A DNA stretch of 64,000 nt, taken from SAR116 cluster bacterium AG-426-I14 (lineage in GTDB: Bacteria; Pseudomonadota; Alphaproteobacteria; Puniceispirillales; Marisalimonadaceae). The stretch spans positions 30,497-94,496 of the forward strand of contig QCNS01000005.1 of NCBI GenBank assembly GCA_003210055.1, written 5' to 3'. Each line of letters starts with the position of its first letter. Position 1 is the first letter of the stretch. A model generated the notes under the pieces. It did not search any database. It saw nothing but the letters and a program-made list of their open reading frames with translations, and was not told where the DNA came from. Both the position numbers and the translations under genes were made by a program. This document shows positions 34,341 to 42,860 of this stretch, piece by piece.

Positions 34341-35318
34341 TTACTTCATTAAGCCCATTTCTTTTAAAGCAGGCCCAAATTCACCAACCATAAATGCAAT
34401 TTGTTTGCCCCATGGTCCTGAAGGTTGTGGTGATGTACTATCTAATCCTGAATTAGCCAAGTATGCTTGATACATTGAATGTTTCATAGCTTTTTGAATA
34501 CCTTTTTCTAATGCAGCAACTCTTGCTTTATCAACACCAGCATGTGTTACAAAACCTCTTGTAGTTGACAGAACAAGATCAATACCTAGTTCCTTTGCAG
34601 TTTTAGCTTTTGGAATTGGTGCCATACCATTTTCAGCTAAAATAACAAGTGGGCAAATATCTCCTGCCTCTACAGGTGCAGCAGCTTCAGATAAGTTTAA
34701 TGTTCCTACATCAACTTCTCCTGCTACTAATCTAGTTGCTAATTCTCCACCACCTTTAAATGGAATATATTTAGGCATTTTTTGACCCAATCGTTTTGCC
34801 CAAAGAAATACCGTTATATGGTCAATTGTACCAGTATGTGTTCCACCAAAAGTTATCTTGTCACCCTTTTTCATACCTGCAACAAAATCTTCAGGCGTTT
34901 TATAAGGACTTTTTTTACAATTTACCATTAAAATTTGTGGATCATTAGTACCTCTAGATATAGGTGCCATGTCACTTACTTTAAGCTTTGTTTTACCCAT
35001 AGCCATGGTAATAGCATGCCCAACAGTAAATGTTAAAATCGTGTTTCCATCTGCCGGTCTTGTCATGAAATAATTCATTGCAGCAGCACCACCGCCACCT
35101 CTTTTATTAACAACAACCATATCCTGTTTAAGCGTTCTTCTAGAACGTAGCATCATCATTCTTGAATTAACGTCTGTTCCACCACCTGCTCCAGCATGTG
35201 TGACAACTTCTATAGCTGGTTTTTTTGCCGCTAGAGAAGATGTTGAAGAAAAAGCAATTAATCCAGTCAGAACAGTCAAACTTGATCCTATTGCTAATAG
35301 TGTTTTAGATTTAATCAT
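34341..35318 (-). CDS. tctC: Tripartite tricarboxylate transporter substrate-binding protein TctC
   Basis: A 325-residue periplasmic protein of the Bug/TctC family. The signal peptide covers about residues 1-31 (hydrophobic LLAIGSSLTVLTGLIAF, then SLAA before KKPAIEV). The family blocks are THAGAGGGTDVNSRMM near residue 38, VVNKRGGGGAAAMNYF, the second-lobe loop ITFGGTHTGTIDHITV near residue 154 and GGGELATRLVAGEVDVG near residue 190. The signal is the Sec type. A strong AGGAGG (35326-35331) precedes the ATG by 7 bases. A good promoter lies upstream and a terminator downstream, so this is the highly expressed gene of the tctCBA set. Confidence 0.93.
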   Translation of the reverse strand: MIKSKTLLAIGSSLTVLTGLIAFSSTSSLAAKKPAIEVVTHAGAGGGTDVNSRMMMLRSRRTLKQDMVVVNKRGGGGAAAMNYFMTRPADGNTILTFTVGHAITMAMGKTKLKVSDMAPISRGTNDPQILMVNCKKSPYKTPEDFVAGMKKGDKITFGGTHTGTIDHITVFLWAKRLGQKMPKYIPFKGGGELATRLVAGEVDVGTLNLSEAAAPVEAGDICPLVILAENGMAPIPKAKTAKELGIDLVLSTTRGFVTHAGVDKARVAALEKGIQKAMKHSMYQAYLANSGLDSTSPQPSGPWGKQIAFMVGEFGPALKEMGLMK

Positions 35319-35340
35319 ATAAATTCCTCCTGAGAAATGA

Positions 35341-35366
35341 TTAATGATTTAATGATTTATCATTAA
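35341..35366. promoter_or_regulatory. Three 8-base repeats in the tctC leader (candidate operator)
   Basis: TTAATGAT occurs at 35341-35348 and again directly at 35349-35356, and its exact inverse ATCATTAA lies at 35359-35366. The last two form an 8-bp palindrome with a 2-base centre. The group lies between the predicted -10 box and the ribosome site of tctC. It could bind a regulator, or simply be AT-rich sequence. Confidence 0.35.
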
Positions 35367-35372
35367 CTACTA

Positions 35373-35400
35373 CTATTAAAATTCTTTAAGTAGGAGTCAA
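35373..35400 (-). promoter_or_regulatory. Putative sigma-70 promoter of tctC
   Basis: On the minus strand TTGACT (35395-35400), a 16-base spacer and TAATAG (35373-35378) stand about 55 bases before the tctC start. This is the best promoter-like sequence in the 294-base gap 35319-35612. The rest of that gap is very AT-rich. It must also hold the plus-strand promoter of the next binding-protein gene, which I could not place. Confidence 0.55.
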
Positions 35401-35612
35401 GCTTGTAAAAATAAAAATATAACTTTTTTTTATTATTTTATAATTTTTTTTTATGAATTTATTAAATGTCTTTCCCGGTTATATCTGCAAACAATCATTC
35501 AAAATTTCAATTTTTAATTTTATGTTAAGAATTAATCATGTTACTAATGATTTTAGTTTTTCAATACTGATATTTAATTGTTTAAATATTATGAATTTTT
35601 CGGAGGTTATAA

Positions 35613-36770
35613 ATGTCAAAAAATTCAATTTTAATAGTTTTGCTAATTTTGATTATTGGTGGGGGTACCTACTATTATTTAGATAAGCAAAAAAAAGATG
35701 ATGTGGTTAAAGTTGGAATGATAACAACTTTGTCTGGAGGTGGTTCTGGTTTGGGAATTGATGTCAGGGATGGTTTCCTACTGGCAGTGAAAGATTATAA
35801 AAACATTCAAGTAGTAGTAAAAGATGATCAAAGAAAACCTGATATTGCAGTTCAATTGGCTGATAAAATGATACAATCTGATAAGGTTGATGTTCTTACA
35901 GGTATAATTTGGTCAAACCTTGCTATGGCTGTTGTTCCTGCTGCTGTAAATCAAGATATAGTTTATTTATCTCCTAATGCTGGTCCTTCTGCATTGGCTG
36001 GCAAAGGTTGTCATAAGAATTACTTCAATGTTGCATGGCAAAATGATAATTTGCATGAAGCTGCTGGAGGATATGCTAATTCAGCAGGTTATAAAAACAC
36101 TTTCATTCTTGCACCTAACTATCCAGCAGGTAAAGATGCATTAACTGGATACAAGCGTTTCTTCAAAGGAAATTTAGCTGGTGAACTTTACACAAAGTTA
36201 GGACAAAAAGATTATGCAGCAGAAATTGCTCAAATTAGAGCATCTGGCGCAGATAGTATTTTCTTTTTTCTTCCTGGAGGGATGGGAATTGGTTTCATGA
36301 AGCAATATGCCCAATCTGGGATTGATCTACCTGTTGTTGGCCCTGCCTTTTCATTTGATCAAGGTATATTAAAAGCTGTAGGAGACGCTGCTCTTGGAGT
36401 AAAAAATACATCTCAATGGTCAAAAGATTTAGATAATGAAGCAAATAAAAAGTTTGTATCAGAATTTAAATCAACATATGGTAGGTTGCCATCATTATAT
36501 GCTTCTCAGGGGTATGATACTGGTATGTTATTACTTTCAGCTCTAGGAAATTCCTCAATTTCAGATAAAGACGGATTCAGGAATGCATTAAAAGTTGCAG
36601 ACTTTTCCTCTACTAGAGGAAAGTTTAAATTTGCTAGTAACCAACATCCAATCCAAGATATTTATGTCAGAGAAGTGATTAAAGAAGGTGATATTTTGAC
36701 CAATAAGATTGTTTCAATTGGTTTAAAAGATAGATCTAATGCATATGTAGATGCTTGTTCTCTAAAATAA
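35613..36770 (+). CDS. Membrane-anchored solute-binding protein of a second Liv-type importer
   Basis: A 385-residue type I periplasmic binding protein of the branched-chain amino acid/aromatic acid group, with VGMITTLSGGGSGLGIDVRDGF, VVVKDDQRKPDIA, LSPNAGPSALAGKGC and NYPAGKDALTGY. The N-terminus has a hydrophobic stretch (residues 6-17) followed directly by YYYLDKQKKDD. No small-residue cleavage site is seen, so it may stay tethered as a signal anchor rather than being released. The ribosome site GGAGG stands 8 bases before the ATG. The gene heads a five-gene transporter operon and is followed by a 13-bp hairpin. The ligand is unknown. Confidence 0.88.
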   Translation: MSKNSILIVLLILIIGGGTYYYLDKQKKDDVVKVGMITTLSGGGSGLGIDVRDGFLLAVKDYKNIQVVVKDDQRKPDIAVQLADKMIQSDKVDVLTGIIWSNLAMAVVPAAVNQDIVYLSPNAGPSALAGKGCHKNYFNVAWQNDNLHEAAGGYANSAGYKNTFILAPNYPAGKDALTGYKRFFKGNLAGELYTKLGQKDYAAEIAQIRASGADSIFFFLPGGMGIGFMKQYAQSGIDLPVVGPAFSFDQGILKAVGDAALGVKNTSQWSKDLDNEANKKFVSEFKSTYGRLPSLYASQGYDTGMLLLSALGNSSISDKDGFRNALKVADFSSTRGKFKFASNQHPIQDIYVREVIKEGDILTNKIVSIGLKDRSNAYVDACSLK

Positions 36771-36777
36771 TTAAAAA

Positions 36778-36808
36778 TTCAAGTGAGTTATATTTTAACT
36801 CACTTGAA
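36778..36808 (+). terminator. Hairpin between binding-protein and permease genes
   Basis: A perfect 13-bp inverted repeat (TTCAAGTGAGTTA / TAACTCACTTGAA) with a 5-base loop starts 7 bases after the binding-protein stop and ends 8 bases before the livH ATG. It lacks a proper T-tract on the plus strand. It is more likely an mRNA-stabilising or translation-limiting structure, or a weak attenuator, than a full terminator. Confidence 0.6.
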
Positions 36809-36816
36809 AATTATAA

Positions 36817-37740
36817 ATGACAATTTCTTTATTCATCGAACAAATTCTAAATGGGCTTCAATTTGGCGTAATGCTTTTTTTGATGTCAGCTGGATTAACA
36901 CTTGTTTTTGGTGTGATGGGCTTAATAAATTTAGCTCATGGTTCATTTTACATGATTGGTGCATTTGCCGCAGCATTATTTGCTGAATTAACTGGGTCAT
37001 TTATGATTGCAATGATAGCCAGTTTTGTTGCTGCATTATTTGCAGGCGCATTAACAGAATTGATTATAATTAGAAAAATATACAAAAGAGATCATTTAGA
37101 CCAAGTACTCGCAACATTTGCGTTAATTCTATTATTTTCTGAGGGTATTAGATGGATTTTTGGTGCTTACCCCCTTTACTTAGATATTCCAAATTCATTA
37201 AGTTCAAGTTTTAATCTACCTTTTGAAATCATATACTCTAAATATAGAATGATGATTATTTTAGTTGGAATAATAATAGCTATTATTTTATACTTTTTAA
37301 TCTCAAAAACATTGATAGGTATAAGGATAAAAGCAGGCCAAAATGATAGAGAAATGATTGGTGCACTTGGCGTAGATGTTACAAAATTATATACGATTGT
37401 ATTTTCTTTAGGTGCTGCTTTAGCAGGTCTTGCAGGTGCATTGATTGGTGCTATTCAATCAGTTGAGGTTGGTATGGGAGAGCCTGTTTTGATTCTTGCG
37501 TTTGTTGTAATTGTTATAGGAGGGATAGGATCAATTAAAGGGGCTTTTGTTGGCGCATTATTGGTTGGTATAACAGATACAATGGGACGTTTTTTATTAC
37601 CAAGTTTTTTTAGTTATTTTTTTGATAATGCCTCAGCAACTTCTATTGGATCTTCTATAGCTTCAATGTCCATCTATATTTTAATGGCGACAGTTCTGAT
37701 TTTTAAACCCTCAGGTTTATACGGGGGAAAAAATGATTAA
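36817..37740 (+). CDS. livH: Branched-chain-type ABC transporter permease LivH (second system)
   Basis: A 307-residue permease with about eight hydrophobic segments and the LivH motifs ILNGLQFGVMLFLMSAGLTLVFGVMGLINLAHG near the N-terminus, given here as adjoining parts. It also has IRIKAGQNDREMIGALGVD near residue 168 (ATPase-coupling loop) and GGIGSIKGAFVGALLVG near residue 232. The ATG lies 8 bases after the hairpin, leaving almost no space for a ribosome site, so the fold of the hairpin may control its translation. It overlaps livM by 8 bases. Confidence 0.92.
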   Translation: MTISLFIEQILNGLQFGVMLFLMSAGLTLVFGVMGLINLAHGSFYMIGAFAAALFAELTGSFMIAMIASFVAALFAGALTELIIIRKIYKRDHLDQVLATFALILLFSEGIRWIFGAYPLYLDIPNSLSSSFNLPFEIIYSKYRMMIILVGIIIAIILYFLISKTLIGIRIKAGQNDREMIGALGVDVTKLYTIVFSLGAALAGLAGALIGAIQSVEVGMGEPVLILAFVVIVIGGIGSIKGAFVGALLVGITDTMGRFLLPSFFSYFFDNASATSIGSSIASMSIYILMATVLIFKPSGLYGGKND

Positions 37741-38707
37741 AGAAGAAAAATTAAATTTAATTATCTTACTAGTATTATTTGTTATTCCATTTTTAGCATA
37801 TTTATTTAATGAGCCTTATCTAACAACTTTAACAACAAAGATTGTTATATTGTCAATTGCGGGTATCGGTTTAAACTTTATACTAGGTTATGGAGGACTT
37901 GTCTCATTCGGACACGCCGCTTTTTTTGGAATTGGTGGGTACGTTACTGGTATTTTGGCAAGTCATGCACAAAATTCTGAACAAATGTTTTTTTTTCTAC
38001 AATTTGACGGGTCAAACCAAATATTATTTATTTGGTTAATTTCAATAATAATTTGTTCTTTCATAGCCTTATTAATAGGTTATTTTTCTCTTAGGACCTC
38101 GGGTGTTTATTTTATAATGATAACATTAGCTTTTGCACAAATGTTATATTACTTTTCGATAAGCTGGCCAGCTTATGGAGGTGAGGATGGTTTATCAATT
38201 TATGTAAGAAATGTTTTTCCATTTTTTAATACCATGAATCCTATCAACTTTTATTTTATATGTTTTACTTGGTTATTAATTTTTTTAACAATTTTAAAGA
38301 TCATTTTAAATTCCTCTTTTGGTCTGGTTTTAAAAGCATGTAAAGAAAATGAAGAAAGAGTAAAATCTATAGGTATTAATCCATTTAAAATAAAATTAAT
38401 TTCGTTTGTATTTTCTGGTGCTATTACTGGACTTGCTGGCTCTTTATACACGGATTTAAATAGATTTGTTAGCCCATCAGTTTTAAGTTGGCAAATGTCT
38501 GGAGAAATTATGGTTTTAGTGATTTTAGGAGGTGTAGCTAGACTTTATGGCCCAATTTTAGGAGCAGTGTTTTATATAATTTTAGAGCAAACTCTGGGTG
38601 GTATCTCAGAGAATTGGCAATTTTGGTTAGGCCTAATAATTATTTTAGAAGTTTTATATGCCAGGGCTGGTATAATGAGTTTATTTTTAAAAGATAGCAA
38701 ATCATGA
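37733..38707 (+). CDS. livM: Branched-chain-type ABC transporter permease LivM (second system)
   Basis: A 324-residue permease of the LivM family with about nine hydrophobic segments. The motif GIGLNFILGYGGLVSFGHAAFFGIGGY, near residue 43, is the family hallmark (seen in two adjoining parts). CKENEERVKSIGINPFKIKL, near residue 203, is the cytoplasmic coupling loop, followed by GGVARLYGPILGA. It overlaps livH by 8 bases and livG by 4 bases, so the permease and ATPase subunits are translationally coupled. Confidence 0.92.
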   Translation: MIKEEKLNLIILLVLFVIPFLAYLFNEPYLTTLTTKIVILSIAGIGLNFILGYGGLVSFGHAAFFGIGGYVTGILASHAQNSEQMFFFLQFDGSNQILFIWLISIIICSFIALLIGYFSLRTSGVYFIMITLAFAQMLYYFSISWPAYGGEDGLSIYVRNVFPFFNTMNPINFYFICFTWLLIFLTILKIILNSSFGLVLKACKENEERVKSIGINPFKIKLISFVFSGAITGLAGSLYTDLNRFVSPSVLSWQMSGEIMVLVILGGVARLYGPILGAVFYIILEQTLGGISENWQFWLGLIIILEVLYARAGIMSLFLKDSKS

Positions 38708-39453
38708 CAGACACTATTTTAAAAATTGATAATCTTAGTAAAGGTTTTCATGCGGTTAGAGCTTGCGAAAATATTTCTTTAGAAATAAATAAAAATGAAG
38801 TCCATGCTTTAATCGGTCCAAATGGAGCTGGAAAATCAACTTTAATAAAATTAATTACAGGTTTTTTAGAACAGGAGTATGGTAAAATATTTTTGGATAA
38901 CAAAGAAATATCATATTTAACACCTGAGGAAAGAGCACAAAAAGGAATTGCTAGAAGTTTTCAAGTATCTTCGATAATTAATAATTTTAGCGTTGTACAA
39001 AATATTAAATTAGCATTAATAGGGAAAAATAAAAATTATCTAGATTTTTTAACAAATATTAATTTAAACAAAAAATTGTTGAAAGAAGCTTTTTATTATT
39101 TAGAAGAAGTGGGTCTCAATAAAAAAGCCAATGAATTAGCATCTAGCTTAAGCCATGGTGAAAAAAGAAAATTAGAAATATGTATAGCAATATCTATGGC
39201 GCCAAAAATTTTCCTGTTTGATGAGCCGATGGCAGGGTTAGATGGAGAGTCCTCTGAATTAATTTTACAGTTGTTTAAAAAAATTAAAAAAAGAGCACCA
39301 ATATTATTGATAGAGCATGATATGGATACAGTTTTTTCATTAGCAGACAGAGTTTCCGTTTTGGACTATGGAAAAGTTATAGCAACTGGAACAGTCTCTG
39401 AAATCAAAAAAAATAACACTGTAAAAAAAGTTTATTTAGGAACAGAACATTGA
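38704..39453 (+). CDS. livG: Branched-chain-type ABC transporter ATPase LivG (second system)
   Basis: A 249-residue ABC ATPase. Walker A is LIGPNGAGKSTLIK near residue 37, the LivG-type Q-loop region is AQKGIARSFQVSSII, the signature is LSHGEKRKLEICIA, Walker B is IFLFDEPMAGLDG, and the switch His is in ILLIEHDMDTVF. It is coupled to livM by ATGA and to the next ATPase gene by a 4-base overlap (TTGA). It forms a heterodimer with the product of 39450-40139. Confidence 0.92.
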   Translation: MTDTILKIDNLSKGFHAVRACENISLEINKNEVHALIGPNGAGKSTLIKLITGFLEQEYGKIFLDNKEISYLTPEERAQKGIARSFQVSSIINNFSVVQNIKLALIGKNKNYLDFLTNINLNKKLLKEAFYYLEEVGLNKKANELASSLSHGEKRKLEICIAISMAPKIFLFDEPMAGLDGESSELILQLFKKIKKRAPILLIEHDMDTVFSLADRVSVLDYGKVIATGTVSEIKKNNTVKKVYLGTEH

Positions 39454-40139
39454 CAAATTTATTAAATGTTCAAAATTTGAAAGCTTGGTATGCAGATAGC
39501 CAAGTTTTATATGGAATAGACTTAAAAATTGAATCTGGTCAAATGGTGGCTCTATTGGGAAGAAATGGTATGGGCAAATCAACTACTATAAAATCACTTT
39601 GTGGAATAATGGAAAAAGTAGAGGGAAAAGTTTTTTTCCAAGGTAAATCAATAATTAATAAGCCAAGTTACGAAATTGCAAAACTAGGATTTGGTTTGGT
39701 TCCTGAAGGAAGAAGAGTTTTTACAAATTTAACAGTGTATGAAAATTTAATTTGCTCGGCAAAAAAAGGCTACTGGTCAATTGATAAATTGAAGTTAGTT
39801 TTCCCAAGGTTAAATGAAAGACTTTCTCAGATGGCATCATCTTTATCTGGAGGAGAACAACAAATGTTATCAATAGGAAGAGCATTGATGACTAATCCAA
39901 AATTACTTATTTTGGATGAGGCTACTGAGGGGTTGTCTCCAAATTTAAGAAATGAAATTTGGAAAGTTATTTCAGAAATAAAAAAAGAAGGTATCTCAAT
40001 TATTTTGATCGATAAATATTTGCATAAAATTAAACCTCTAGCAGATTATTTATATATTCTTAGCCGTGGAAAAAATGTTTGGGAAGGGAATAGTAAAGAT
40101 TTAAATGATAATATAGTCAAAAAGTTTTTATCAGTATAA
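39450..40139 (+). CDS. livF: Branched-chain-type ABC transporter ATPase LivF (second system)
   Basis: A 229-residue ABC ATPase with Walker A LLGRNGMGKSTT near residue 34, LVPEGRRVFTNLTVYENL, signature LSGGEQQMLSIGRAL near residue 134 and Walker B LLILDEATEGLSP. The region after the D-loop, normally LLVEQN in LivF, reads LIDKYLHKI here, an uncommon replacement. The start is a TTG that overlaps the livG stop codon by 4 bases. It is the last gene of the second importer operon. Confidence 0.9.
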   Translation: MTNLLNVQNLKAWYADSQVLYGIDLKIESGQMVALLGRNGMGKSTTIKSLCGIMEKVEGKVFFQGKSIINKPSYEIAKLGFGLVPEGRRVFTNLTVYENLICSAKKGYWSIDKLKLVFPRLNERLSQMASSLSGGEQQMLSIGRALMTNPKLLILDEATEGLSPNLRNEIWKVISEIKKEGISIILIDKYLHKIKPLADYLYILSRGKNVWEGNSKDLNDNIVKKFLSV

Positions 40140-40168
40140 AATTATTAAATAATTAATGTTAACATAAA

Positions 40169-40477
40169 TTAATTAAAAGATAATTCTCCCAAATCTTGTG
40201 TAACTACCCCAGTAAATTCAACAGTTTTTGGAGATAATGTTTTAACATATTTGACAATATTTTCTTGAATTAGTTTTTCTACACTCTTCATTGACTCATT
40301 ATCTGGAAACTCCCACAAAACAACACTTACATTTGCAGTATTTGGATTTTTTATTGCTCTAAACCTTACCCCTTTAACTGTTTGTAATAAGTTAGGCCAT
40401 TTTGTTTCTAAAATTGACTCAAAAAGTTCACAGTCTTCTTTGCTAGGAAATGTTCGTACAAAAATTTTAACAATCAT
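40169..40477 (-). CDS. Small ABM-like dimeric alpha/beta-barrel protein
   Basis: A 102-residue soluble protein of no clear function. The pattern IVKIFVRTFPSKEDCELFESIL, then VSVVLWEFPDNESMKSVEKLI, looks like one ferredoxin-like ABM domain, a fold that dimerises to a small barrel (monooxygenases, heme-degrading enzymes or plain ligand binders). I see no catalytic residues that would choose among these. It is transcribed alone, convergent with the importer operon and divergent from the NrtS-like gene with a 74-base gap. Confidence 0.6.
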   Translation of the reverse strand: MIVKIFVRTFPSKEDCELFESILETKWPNLLQTVKGVRFRAIKNPNTANVSVVLWEFPDNESMKSVEKLIQENIVKYVKTLSPKTVEFTGVVTQDLGELSFN

Positions 40478-40551
40478 ATATGCCTCATTTAATCTTTTTT
40501 TTTTAAAAGTTATATGTAATATACACCATTATCTAATGATGGTTAAAAAAA

Positions 40552-40776
40552 ATGTTTGAATTAATTTTAAGAAAAGATGTTTTTTTTAGAGCAATTAAAT
40601 TTGCTTGTGTTGTAGGAGTAATCTTAGCTGCCATTAATCATGGAGATCATATAATCAGTGGTAAGATGACATTTAATAATTGGCTCAAAATAGCTATAAC
40701 TTTTTGTGTACCATATTGTGTTTCTACATTTTCTTCAATTTTAGCAATTAAAAAAGAACAAGTTTCAAAGAATTAG
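40552..40776 (+). CDS. nrtS: NrtS-like small membrane protein (putative nitrate/nitrite transporter)
   Basis: A 74-residue protein with two hydrophobic helices, AIKFACVVGVILAAINHGD (residues 14-32) and WLKIAITFCVPYCVSTFSSI (residues 44-63). The first-helix end with INHGD and the second-helix VPYCVSTFS match my recollection of NrtS, the small bacterial nitrate/nitrite transporter known from marine cyanobacteria. No assimilatory nitrate or nitrite reductase gene is in the window. The gene is followed 14 bases later by the broken shikimate dehydrogenase-like gene. Confidence 0.7.
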   Translation: MFELILRKDVFFRAIKFACVVGVILAAINHGDHIISGKMTFNNWLKIAITFCVPYCVSTFSSILAIKKEQVSKN

Positions 40777-40790
40777 ATAGTAGTAAAAAA

Positions 40791-41640
40791 GTGAATGATA
40801 TAGGTTTAATTGGCAATTTCATTTCAAGCTCTCAAATGCCAGATTTGATGAGAAAACTTGGAAATGAATTTGAGACCCCGATTAAATATAGTTTGTTTGA
40901 TTTTTCTCAAAAAAAAAATGTAAATCTTAAAAATATTGTTAACAATTTAAAAAAAAAAGTTTCTTGGTATTGGAGTAACCTATCCATATAAAGAAAAAAT
41001 TCTAGAAGTTGTTCAAAGTTTTGGAAAAGAAGTAGAGCTGACTAAAGCATCTAATACGCTTATTTTTGGCAATGAAATTGTTGCTAGAAATACTGATTTT
41101 CTGGGTTTTCTTAAATCATTAGAATTTCATTTTAAGAATGATCTAAAAAAAATACTTGTTATCGGTGGTGGCGGTGTTGGTAGGGCAGTTTGTTTTGGAT
41201 TAGCCGAGTTTGGTGTTGAAAAAATTTATTTAATGGAAAAAGACTTAAATAAGTCAAATAAGTTAATTAATGAATTAAGAAACCAAAGCATAAACTGTGT
41301 TTCTTTAAAAATTAGAGATTTAATTGAAGTACAGGGTGATTTGGAAGGGATAGTCAATTGTACTCCAATAGGTCATAACAGTTCTCTGGGTAATCCATTG
41401 CCACAACTAGTAACGTCAAAAAATCAATGGGTTTATGACGTTGTATATACACCAGCTAAAACTGATTTTTTAAGAATAGCTGAGAGTAAAAATTCCATGA
41501 TTATTTACGGTGTAGATCTTTTTATATTTCAGGGTATAGAAGCATACATCCTTTTTACAAACCAAAATAAAAACAGAAATATTATTTATAAAAAAATAAA
41601 AAAAATCAGGACTTATTATTTAAAAAAGTTGGTATATTAA
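40791..41640 (+). pseudogene. Shikimate/quinate dehydrogenase-like gene with one-base frameshift in an A10 run
   Basis: Two frames together give one full AroE-family protein of about 282 residues. Frame 1 (GTG at 40791) reads IGLIGNFISSSQMPDLM and continues to KKK at the A10 run 40949-40958. Frame 2 continues FLGIGVTYPYKEKI (catalytic Lys), NTDFLGFL (Asp), the NAD(P) loop VIGGGGVGRAV near 41160, NCTPIGHNSS and YGVDLFIFQGIEAY. As written, frame 1 stops at 40991. Nine A residues instead of ten would restore the frame. This may be a real inactivation, polymerase slippage that is tolerated, or a sequencing error in the homopolymer. Everything else in the gene, including active-site motifs, is intact, which argues against old decay. 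Confidence 0.85.
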
Positions 41641-42845
41641 TTCTGAGTTGAAATAATTTCATCTTTTAAAAGTAATTCTATCTCCTGCACAGAATAGCCT
41701 TGTTCTTTTAAAATTTGAATTGTATGTTCTCCAATTAAAGGAGGCGTATATTTGACACCTACGTCCTTAGACCTACTAAATTTTATAGGAGATGCAATTC
41801 CTTTATAATAATCTTTTTCTAAAACCATGTTTCGTTCTTTAGTTTGAGGATGTTGAATTGCTTCTTCAATATTTCTAACTGGACCAGCAGGAATTCCTGC
41901 TGATAAAAGTTTTTCTGAAAATTCTATGCCGTCAACATTAGATAAAGCTTTCTCAATAAATTTTGTTAATTCCACTCTGTTTTTGACTCTATCACCATTT
42001 GTTCTAAACCTAGCGTCATTTGCAAGTTCCTCGAGGTTAAGTGCATAACATAATCGTTTAAATCCAGCATCATTTCCAATACCCATAAAAATTTCGTTTG
42101 AAGCTGTTTTGAATTTATCATATGGAGAGATATTTGGGTGAGAATTACCGGTAGCTTTTCCAGGCTTTTTTGTTAAAAAATAATTAGCATTATGAGGGTG
42201 CATTAAAGCTAATGCTGAGTCGTAAAGTGTCATGTCTATAAATTGACCTTTATTAGATTTATTTCTTTCGTAGAGAGCCATTAAAATACCAATAGTACTA
42301 TATAATCCTGTACCCATGTCTACAAAAGGGGCTCCCATTCTTACACTTCCACTTTCATGAGTTCCATTTACAGTCATCATGCCGGTCATAGCTTGTACAA
42401 TTGCATCATAACCGGGCGCACCGCCTAATGGACCTTTAGATCCAAATCCAGAAATTCTACAATGAATTAATCTTGGAAACTTATTTTTTAAAAATTCCTC
42501 ATATCCAAATCCCCATTTTTCCATAGTACCTGTTTTAAAATTTTCTATCAAAATGTCGGTTTCTTTCATAAGTTTTAAAAGGATTTTCTTTCCGGCAGTT
42601 TTTTTTAAATCCAAAGCGATAGACCTTTTATTTCTATTAACATTTATAAAATATGAAGCCATATTTTTTGTAAATGGTGGTCCCCATTCACGTACTTCAT
42701 CTCCCAGATGAGACTCGACTTTTGTAACTATTGCTCCGTGATCTGCCAAAATCTGAGTAGCATACGGACCACCTAAAACTCTTGTCAAATCAAGAACTTT
42801 GATTCCTTCCAGAGTATGACTATTTTTATTTTCTAATTTACTCAT
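41637..42845 (-). CDS. Class III CoA-transferase (CaiB/BaiF family)
   Basis: A 402-residue family III CoA-transferase. It begins LEGIKVLDLTRVLGGPYATQILADHGA, in adjoining parts, and continues with NVNRNKRSIALDLKK, RISGFGSKGPLGGAPGYDAIVQA and the catalytic Asp expected in GAPFVDMGTGLYS near residue 176. It moves CoA between a donor thioester and an acid. An in-frame ATG at 42860 exists, but the start at 42845 has AAAGG at the right distance. It follows an acyl-CoA dehydrogenase by 15 bases and overlaps the convergent frameshifted gene by 4 bases. The substrate pair is unknown. Confidence 0.88.
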   Translation of the reverse strand: MSKLENKNSHTLEGIKVLDLTRVLGGPYATQILADHGAIVTKVESHLGDEVREWGPPFTKNMASYFINVNRNKRSIALDLKKTAGKKILLKLMKETDILIENFKTGTMEKWGFGYEEFLKNKFPRLIHCRISGFGSKGPLGGAPGYDAIVQAMTGMMTVNGTHESGSVRMGAPFVDMGTGLYSTIGILMALYERNKSNKGQFIDMTLYDSALALMHPHNANYFLTKKPGKATGNSHPNISPYDKFKTASNEIFMGIGNDAGFKRLCYALNLEELANDARFRTNGDRVKNRVELTKFIEKALSNVDGIEFSEKLLSAGIPAGPVRNIEEAIQHPQTKERNMVLEKDYYKGIASPIKFSRSKDVGVKYTPPLIGEHTIQILKEQGYSVQEIELLLKDEIISTQN

Positions 42846-42860
42846 TATTGAACCTTTCAT

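Noticed and set aside
35453..35686. Open frame of 77 codons upstream of the second binding-protein gene
   Set aside because: It overlaps the true start and ribosome site of that gene in another frame, is made of AT-rich sequence and shows no family pattern.
36778..36808. Full intrinsic terminator on the plus strand
   Set aside because: There is no T-tract after the stem on the plus strand, and four coupled transporter genes follow at once. It is kept only as a hairpin or weak attenuator.
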